Positions 41,552-46,608 of a stretch of DNA of 46,608 nt are shown in pieces. Source of the DNA: Elioraea sp051860475 (GTDB lineage Bacteria; Pseudomonadota; Alphaproteobacteria; Acetobacterales; Acetobacteraceae); contig NZ_JBHYDW010000018.1 in assembly GCF_051860475.1 (NCBI RefSeq), forward strand, positions 1-46,608. Reading direction: 5' to 3'. Position numbers and translations under genes: made by a program. Below the pieces are notes generated by a model. The model was not told the DNA's origin and ran no database searches. It saw only the letters and a program-made list of their open reading frames with translations. Positions within the stretch are counted from its first letter, which is position 1; each line of letters opens with the position of its first letter.

Positions 41552-43270
41552 CTATTCTTTGCCTTCGCTCGCCATCTGGTTGCGCCGCCGGATCGCGGCA
41601 CCGAGAATGTCGCCCAGCGACGCGCCCGAGTCGGAGGAGCCGAACTCGGCCATCGCCTGCTTCTCCTCCTCCATCTCGCGCGCCTTGATCGACAGCGACA
41701 GCCGGCGCGAGGCGCGCTCGATCGCGATGATCTTGGCGTCCACCTTGTCGCCGACGCCGAACCGGTCGGGCCGCTGGTCCTGCTTGTCGCGCGCGAGGTC
41801 GGCCTTGCGGATGAAGCCGGTCAGGGTCTCGTCGACCTTCACCTCGATGCCGTTGCCCTGCACCGCGGTGACGATGCCGGTCACCACCTGGCCCTTCTGG
41901 AGCCGGTCGAGCACGCCGGCCGCCGGGTCGGAGGTGAGCTGCTTCACGCCGAGGCTGATCCGCTCCTTCTCGACATCGACGTCGAGCACCTTGGCCTCGA
42001 CCATGTCGCCCTTGGAGTGTTTCTGGATCGCGACCTCGCCGGGCTCGTCCCAGGCGAGGTCCGAGAGGTGCACCATGCCGTCGATGTCGCCGGGCAGACC
42101 GATGAACAGGCCGAACTCGGTGATGTTGCGCACCTCGCCCTGCACGGTTGAACCCACGGGATGCTTCTCGAGGAACTCCTCCCAGGGGTTGCGCAGGCAC
42201 TGCTTCAGCCCGAGCGAGATGCGGCGCTTCACGCCGTCCACGTCGAGCACCATCACCTCGACCTCCTGGCTGGTCGAGACGATCTTGCCCGGGTGCACGT
42301 TCTTCTTGGTCCAGGACATCTCCGAGACGTGCACCAGACCCTCGACCCCCGGCTCGAGCTCGACGAAGGCGCCGTAGTCGGTGATGTTGGTGACGCGGCC
42401 GGTGTACTTGGCGCCGACCGGGTACTTCGCGGTCACGCCGTCCCACGGATCGGCCATCAGCTGCTTCATGCCGAGGCTGATGCGCTGGGTCTCCGGGTTG
42501 AAGCGGATCACCTGCACCTTGACGGTCTGGCCGACCTGCAGCGCCTCCGACGGATGGTTGATGCGCCGCCAGGCGATGTCGGTGACGTGCAGCAGCCCAT
42601 CCACGCCGCCCAGGTCCACGAACGCGCCGTAGTCGGTGATGTTCTTCACCACGCCGTCGAGGATCTGGCCTTCCTTCAGGCCCTGGACGAGCTCGGCGCG
42701 CTGCTCGGCGCGCGTCTCCTCGAGCACCGCGCGGCGGGAGACGACGATGTTGCCGCGCGAGCGGTCCATCTTGAGGATCTGGAATGGCTGCGGCGAGCCC
42801 ATGAGGGGCCCGACATCGCGCACCGGGCGGATATCCACCTGGCTGCCCGGCAGGAACGCGACCGCGCCGCCGAGATCCACCGTGAAGCCGCCCTTCACCC
42901 GGCCGAAGATCACGCCGTTCACACGAGCCTGCGCCTGGAACGCCTTCTCGAGATTGGTCCAGGCCTCCTCGCGGCGGGCCTTCTCGCGCGAGAGGATGAT
43001 CGAGCCGTCACGGTCCTCGTAGCGCTCGACATAGACATCGACGAGGTCGCCGGGCTTCACCTCGGGCTTCTGGCCCGGGGCGGCGAACTCCTTCAGCGCG
43101 ACCCGGCCCTCCGACTTCAGCCCGACATCGATGACGGCGGTATCGCCCTCGATCCGGACGATCCGTCCAGTGATGACGGAGCCGTCGAAGCCGCTGTCGG
43201 TGCCGAGCGTGGCATCGAGAAGGGCGGCGAAGTCCTCGGTCTCGGCCGGGACGGTGGCCGTTTGTGCCAT
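41552..43270 (-). CDS. rpsA: 30S ribosomal protein S1
   Basis: The 572-residue protein has six S1 RNA-binding repeats. The clearest are VKNITDYGAFVDLGGVDGLLHVTDIAW, VTNITDYGAFVELEPGVEGLVHVSEMSW and VRNITEFGLFIGLPGDIDGM, given in pieces of the usual spacing. It loads mRNA on the 30S subunit. ATG 43270 (AQTATVPAETEDF) follows AGGAAGAG. The 209-bp gap to cmk contains CTTGAC at 43458-43453 (minus), a -35 candidate with a poor -10, a 10-bp palindrome TGACGCGTCA (43421-43430) and a direct repeat TTGCCCGGG. The order aroA-cmk-rpsA is conserved in alphaproteobacteria. Confidence 0.97.
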   Translation of the reverse strand: MAQTATVPAETEDFAALLDATLGTDSGFDGSVITGRIVRIEGDTAVIDVGLKSEGRVALKEFAAPGQKPEVKPGDLVDVYVERYEDRDGSIILSREKARREEAWTNLEKAFQAQARVNGVIFGRVKGGFTVDLGGAVAFLPGSQVDIRPVRDVGPLMGSPQPFQILKMDRSRGNIVVSRRAVLEETRAEQRAELVQGLKEGQILDGVVKNITDYGAFVDLGGVDGLLHVTDIAWRRINHPSEALQVGQTVKVQVIRFNPETQRISLGMKQLMADPWDGVTAKYPVGAKYTGRVTNITDYGAFVELEPGVEGLVHVSEMSWTKKNVHPGKIVSTSQEVEVMVLDVDGVKRRISLGLKQCLRNPWEEFLEKHPVGSTVQGEVRNITEFGLFIGLPGDIDGMVHLSDLAWDEPGEVAIQKHSKGDMVEAKVLDVDVEKERISLGVKQLTSDPAAGVLDRLQKGQVVTGIVTAVQGNGIEVKVDETLTGFIRKADLARDKQDQRPDRFGVGDKVDAKIIAIERASRRLSLSIKAREMEEEKQAMAEFGSSDSGASLGDILGAAIRRRNQMASEGKE

Positions 43271-43479
43271 GCGGTGCGTGCTCTTCCTGTCGTCGCGAAC
43301 GCGCGACGGCGGTCTGCGCCCCCGGGTCGGGCCATCGATGGCGGGGCCGGGCACGGCTTGCCCGGGATTGCCCGGGCCGATTGCGAGTGGCGGGCGGGGG
43401 CCAATGGCCGCACTGCCCGTTGACGCGTCAGGAACGGCCGGATGATGGCAAAGTCAAGCGATTTCAGACGCGACGCCGG

Positions 43480-44115
43480 TCAGGGCGGGGCGAGCCGGCG
43501 CTCGATTGCGCCAAGCGCGGCGGCGAAGGCGGCATCGGCGTCGAGGGAGGTGGTGTCGATCCGGATGGCGTCGGGCGCAGGTTTCAGCGGCGCCACGGGG
43601 CGGTTGGCGTCCTGCGCGTCGCGGTCACGGATCTCGGCGAGCACCTGGTCGGGGTCGGCGGCGATGCCGCGGCCGCGCAGTTCGAAGAACCGGCGGCGGG
43701 CGCGTTCCTCGGGCGAGGCGGTGACGAACAGCTTCACCGCGGCGTCGGGGAACACGACCGTGCCGATGTCACGCCCGTCCAGTACGGCGCCGCGGGCACG
43801 GCCGAAGCTGCGCTGGAACTCCAGCAGCGCCGCGCGCACCGCCGGGATTGCGGCGACGGCGGAGGCGGCGGCATCGGCCGCCGGTCCTCGCAGATCCGGC
43901 CGGTCCAGATCGGCCGGGTCGAGCGCGCGCGCCTCGGCCTCGGCGATCGCGGCGTCGCGCGGATCGGCGCCGCGGTCGAGCACGCGCCGCCCGACCGCGC
44001 GGTAGAGCAGGCCCGTGTCGAGATAGGGCAGGCCGAGATGCGCGGCGAGCCGCCGGGCGAGCGTGCCCTTGCCGGCGGCGGCCGGGCCGTCGATCGCGAT
44101 CACCAATGGCGTCAC
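43480..44115 (-). CDS. cmk: cytidylate kinase
   Basis: The 211-residue (d)CMP kinase has P-loop AIDGPAAAGKGTLARRLA, then LPYLDTGLLYRAVG, GAVLDGRDIGTVVFPDA and KLFVTASPEERARRR. It is essential for pyrimidine nucleotide recycling. GTG 44115 overlaps the aroA stop by 4 bp (GTGA), implying translational coupling. Confidence 0.97.
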   Translation of the reverse strand: MTPLVIAIDGPAAAGKGTLARRLAAHLGLPYLDTGLLYRAVGRRVLDRGADPRDAAIAEAEARALDPADLDRPDLRGPAADAAASAVAAIPAVRAALLEFQRSFGRARGAVLDGRDIGTVVFPDAAVKLFVTASPEERARRRFFELRGRGIAADPDQVLAEIRDRDAQDANRPVAPLKPAPDAIRIDTTSLDADAAFAAALGAIERRLAPP

Positions 44116-45452
44116 GCTGGCTCGATCGTCGCCCCGAGCTCTCGCATGAGCTCCGCGAAGCCAGGGAACGAGGTGTCGATGAAGCCGCCATCGTCGATGG
44201 TCACCGGCTCGGCGGTGACCTGGCCGAGCACCAGGAAGGCCATGGCGAAGCGGTGGTCCAAATGGGTGGCGATGGTGGCGCCGCCGCGCGGCGGCGCGCC
44301 GGTGCCATGCACCACGAGATCAACGCCGGCGATCTCCACCAACGCCCCCCAGGCTTCGACCCCGCCGGCGATCGCAGCGAGCCGGTCGCTCTCCTTCACC
44401 CGGAGCTCGGCAAGCCCGCGCATCCGCGTGGTCCCCTCAGCACAGGCGGCGGCGACCGCGAGCACCGGGAACTCGTCGATCATGCTCGGCGCGCGTTCGG
44501 CCGGGACATCGACGCCGGTCAGCGGCGAGGAGGAGACGGTCAGGTCGGCGACCGGCTCGCCGGCCGCGTCGCGCTCGGCCCCGATCTCGATATCCGCGCC
44601 CATCTCCCTCAGCGTCGTGTAGAGCCCGGCGCGGAGCGAGTTCATGCCCACCCCCTCCAGCGTCACCGAGGAGCCAGGCACGATCAGCGCGGCGACGGCG
44701 GGGAAGGCCGCCGAGGACGGATCGGCCGGCACCGTCACGCTGCGTCCGGTGAGTTCCGGCTGGCCGGTGAGCCGGATCTCGCGGCCGCCATCTTCTCGGC
44801 GGTCCACGTCCACGGTGGCGCCGAAGCCGCGCAGCATGGTCTCGGTGTGGTCCCGTGTGCCGTGCGGCTCCACCACGCGCGTGATCCCCGGCGCGCAGAG
44901 CCCGGCCAGCAGCACGGCCGACTTCACCTGCGCCGAGGCCACCGGGAGCGTGTAGTCGAGCGGCATCGGATCGGCGGCCCCCCGGATCGCGAGCGGCAGC
45001 CGCCCGCCCTCGCGGGTCCAGAACGCCGCACCGCACTGGCCGAGCGGGTCGGTGACGCGCTTCATCGGGCGGCGGCGCAGGCTGGCGTCGCCGGTGATCA
45101 CGGCGAAGATCGGGTGGCCGGCGATGATGCCGGTCAGCAGCCGCGCCGCCGTCCCCGAGTTGCCCATGTCGAGCACGCTGTCCGGTTCGGCGAGCCCGCC
45201 CACGCCGCGCCCGCGCACCGTCCAGCCCCCCTCGCCGGTGCGCGTGACCTCGGCGCCGAGGGCGCGCATCGCGGCCGCCGTGCAGAGCACGTCCTCGCCC
45301 TCGAGCAGGCCGGCGATCCGCGTCTCGCCGACCGCGAGCGCGCCGAGCATCAGCGCGCGGTGGCTGATCGACTTGTCGCCCGGCACACGCACGCTGCCCG
45401 AGAGCGGGCCGGCGGCGGCGCGGGCGGTCATCGGCCTGGCGGTCTCGGTCAT
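44112..45452 (-). CDS. aroA: 3-phosphoshikimate 1-carboxyvinyltransferase (EPSP synthase, class II-like)
   Basis: The 446-residue shikimate-pathway enzyme has N-terminal VRVPGDKSISHRALMLGALA with K27, S28 and R32 for substrate binding, then GLLEGEDVL, PVASAQVKSAVLLAGL, APSMIDEFPVLAVAAA and LRVKESDRL. The whole pattern aligns with Agrobacterium CP4-type (class II) enzymes. At the position of CP4 Ala100 this protein has Gly100 (LDMGNSGTAARL). ATG 45452 is preferred over ATG 45470 because GGAGAGG lies just before it. Confidence 0.96.
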   Translation of the reverse strand: MTETARPMTARAAAGPLSGSVRVPGDKSISHRALMLGALAVGETRIAGLLEGEDVLCTAAAMRALGAEVTRTGEGGWTVRGRGVGGLAEPDSVLDMGNSGTAARLLTGIIAGHPIFAVITGDASLRRRPMKRVTDPLGQCGAAFWTREGGRLPLAIRGAADPMPLDYTLPVASAQVKSAVLLAGLCAPGITRVVEPHGTRDHTETMLRGFGATVDVDRREDGGREIRLTGQPELTGRSVTVPADPSSAAFPAVAALIVPGSSVTLEGVGMNSLRAGLYTTLREMGADIEIGAERDAAGEPVADLTVSSSPLTGVDVPAERAPSMIDEFPVLAVAAACAEGTTRMRGLAELRVKESDRLAAIAGGVEAWGALVEIAGVDLVVHGTGAPPRGGATIATHLDHRFAMAFLVLGQVTAEPVTIDDGGFIDTSFPGFAELMRELGATIEPA

Positions 45453-45505
45453 CCTGCCTCTCCGGGTCATGCTCGGGCGCGCGCTCTAGCATCGCGGCAG
45501 GGCAT

Positions 45506-45534
45506 TTGACAGGGCAGGCGGGCTCTGGCATTCG
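45506..45534 (+). promoter_or_regulatory. candidate promoter of the TIGR02300 gene
   Basis: TTGACA (45506-45511) is a perfect -35. CATTCG at 45529-45534 (17-bp spacing) is a poor -10. It lies in the divergent aroA/TIGR02300 region and points to the latter. Confidence 0.4.
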
Positions 45535-45582
45535 CGCGGCCCCGCCGTTCCGCGCGGCGGCCGAACCAGGCGGAGTGTCTCG

Positions 45583-45912
45583 ATGGCGAAGGTCGAACTG
45601 GGCTTGAAGCGCACCTGTGTGGCCTGCGGCGCCAAGTTCTACGACCTGATGCGCAGCCCCGCGGCGTGCCCGAAATGCGGCACCGAGCAGCCGGCCGAGC
45701 AGCCGCGCTTCCGTCGCCCCGGCGGCGCCGAGGACCGGGCCAAGCCGAAGCGCGTCGCCGCCGCGCCAGCGCTGGAGGAGGCCGAGATCGAGGTTGAGGT
45801 CGAGGAGGCCGACGACGACGCGGTGATCGAGGATGCCGACGACCTCGAGGGCGAGGACGATCTCGGCGCCGAGATCGAAGTCGAGCCGGGCAGCGACGAG
45901 GAGGAGCGCTGA
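45583..45912 (+). CDS. TIGR02300 family protein (FYDLN-type zinc-ribbon, acidic tail)
   Basis: The 109-residue protein has an N-terminal CVACGAKFYDLM and CPKCGTEQ pair, a four-cysteine zinc ribbon, followed by a low-complexity Glu/Asp-rich tail. FYDLM replaces the usual FYDLN motif. The family is restricted to alphaproteobacteria and has no known function. ATG 45583 follows GGCGGAG. The position divergent from aroA-cmk-rpsA is conserved. Confidence 0.93.
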   Translation: MAKVELGLKRTCVACGAKFYDLMRSPAACPKCGTEQPAEQPRFRRPGGAEDRAKPKRVAAAPALEEAEIEVEVEEADDDAVIEDADDLEGEDDLGAEIEVEPGSDEEER

Positions 45913-45936
45913 CCGGCCGTTCCGCTGCCGCCAACG

Positions 45937-46608
45937 CTACGCCGCGCGCGGCAGCGCCAGCGCCTTTGTCGCCTCCACCATCGCGCGCAGCAGGAAGGAC
46001 GGGGTCTGCGTCGGGATCGTGCAGCCCGGCGCGATGATCAGCCGCTCGGCCCCGCCGTTCTGCCGCACCGTGTCGCGCACTTCCGCGCGCAGCGCGTCCG
46101 GCCCGCGCTCGGTGATCAGCACCTCGTTCACCCCGCCCATCAGGCACGTGTCGGTCAGCCTGCGCAGCTCCGCGATCGAGGGATTGCCCGCCAGCCGGTC
46201 GCTGACCGAGAGCGCCTCGATCGGGTAGTCGAGCACGCGCGTCACATCCACCGGCGCGCCGTGCACGTGCAGGATGCGCACCATCGGCGCCATCGCGGCC
46301 AGCATGCGGAGATCATAGGGCCGCATGAGGCGCTCGTAGGTCGCCTGATCGACCGCGCGCGACCCGCCGGTGATCGCGCCGTTGATCGAGAAGAAGATGC
46401 CGTCGCAGCCGGCGTCGCGCAGCGCGGCCATGAAGTCCTCCATGGTCGCGCAGACGGCCTCCAGCATCTCCGTCGCTGCCTCCGGGTGCGCGAACACCAC
46501 GCGCGCGCGGTCGTAGCCCGCCTTGCGCATCACCTGCTGGAACGGATCGAAGCCGGTATCGAGGATCGGCACGTCCGGGCCGAGCCGCGCGCGCCGCCGG
46601 CGGATCGC
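45937..46608 (-). CDS. uroporphyrinogen decarboxylase-family protein (5' end beyond window)
   Basis: The C-terminal 223 residues are visible and the frame stays open to the window edge (reading LGPDVPILDTGFDPFQQ at the upstream side), so the start is outside. Features of the URO-D/methyltransferase TIM-barrel family are DGIFFSINGAITGG, RILHVHGAP (a conserved His-x-Gly strand), GGVNEVL and the end IIAPGCTIPTQTP. The family includes heme-pathway decarboxylase and cobalamin methyltransferases; nothing here decides between them, and the heme enzyme is not assumed. Confidence 0.8.
   Translation of the reverse strand, partial: AIRRRRARLGPDVPILDTGFDPFQQVMRKAGYDRARVVFAHPEAATEMLEAVCATMEDFMAALRDAGCDGIFFSINGAITGGSRAVDQATYERLMRPYDLRMLAAMAPMVRILHVHGAPVDVTRVLDYPIEALSVSDRLAGNPSIAELRRLTDTCLMGGVNEVLITERGPDALRAEVRDTVRQNGGAERLIIAPGCTIPTQTPSFLLRAMVEATKALALPRAA

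Noticed and set aside
43421..43430. TGACGCGTCA palindrome as an operator of rpsA
   Set aside because: A 10-bp palindrome alone is weak evidence in GC-rich DNA and no regulator is suggested by context; only mentioned with rpsA.
45937..46608. Assignment as hemE (heme-pathway uroporphyrinogen decarboxylase)
   Set aside because: The N-terminus is missing and the visible part fits the wider URO-D/methyltransferase family; no heme genes are nearby.

Overview
The window comes from a GC-rich genome (roughly 70% G+C by eye). Several features fit an alphaproteobacterium, most likely Acetobacteraceae/Rhodospirillales, though the genus is not decidable from here. The evidence is an rRNA operon that ends 23S-5S-tRNA-fMet, an aroA-cmk-rpsA block beside a divergent TIGR02300-type gene, an ETF-QO/TPR-lipoprotein/ispE block, and a GTTC-N7-GTTC type SOS box.

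Layout. 1-800: 3' end of an rRNA operon. 821-7968: three minus-strand genes, namely an M20 metallopeptidase, a divergent enolase-superfamily enzyme and a very large soluble hybrid histidine kinase with many PAS domains and one GAF domain. 8376-12430: a plus-strand operon with a periplasmic NMT1/THI5-type binding protein, ABC ATPase, permease and an AtzA/TrzN-like amidohydrolase, which together look like uptake and hydrolysis of a nitrogenous compound. 12406-15666: EamA exporter, DUF1127 mini-protein, a divergent winged-helix/TPR regulator and a 37-residue ORF. 15971-18877: a PA0069-type radical SAM protein with a LexA-type box in front of it, a TIGR04283-type glycosyltransferase, an NTF2-like protein, and a 108-bp broken copy of the glycosyltransferase 3' end.

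18936-24457 is a compact catabolic operon: IclR regulator, DapA-family lyase, Bug/TctC binding protein, two SDR dehydrogenases and D-tartrate dehydratase. The regulator appears to be transcribed as a leaderless mRNA, with a palindromic operator inside its first codons. 24477-32241 is mostly housekeeping: MoaB, soluble lytic transglycosylase, family-4 type uracil-DNA glycosylase with only two cysteines, ETF-QO, TPR lipoprotein and IspE. 32509-34693 holds leuC-leuD with a clear intrinsic terminator. Kup and a small membrane coiled-coil protein follow. 37824-40825 is a LysR regulator diverging from an aldo/keto reductase and a flavodoxin, both with apparent Tat signals. 40940-41120 is a frameshifted IS3 remnant. 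41552-45912 holds rpsA, cmk, a class II aroA and TIGR02300, and the window ends inside a uroporphyrinogen-decarboxylase-like gene.

No phage, CRISPR array, toxin-antitoxin pair or recognisable defence system was seen. The points most worth following up are the SOS box on the radical SAM gene, the leaderless self-regulated IclR/tartrate operon, the exported reductase/flavodoxin pair, and the enolase-superfamily protein with substituted active-site residues.
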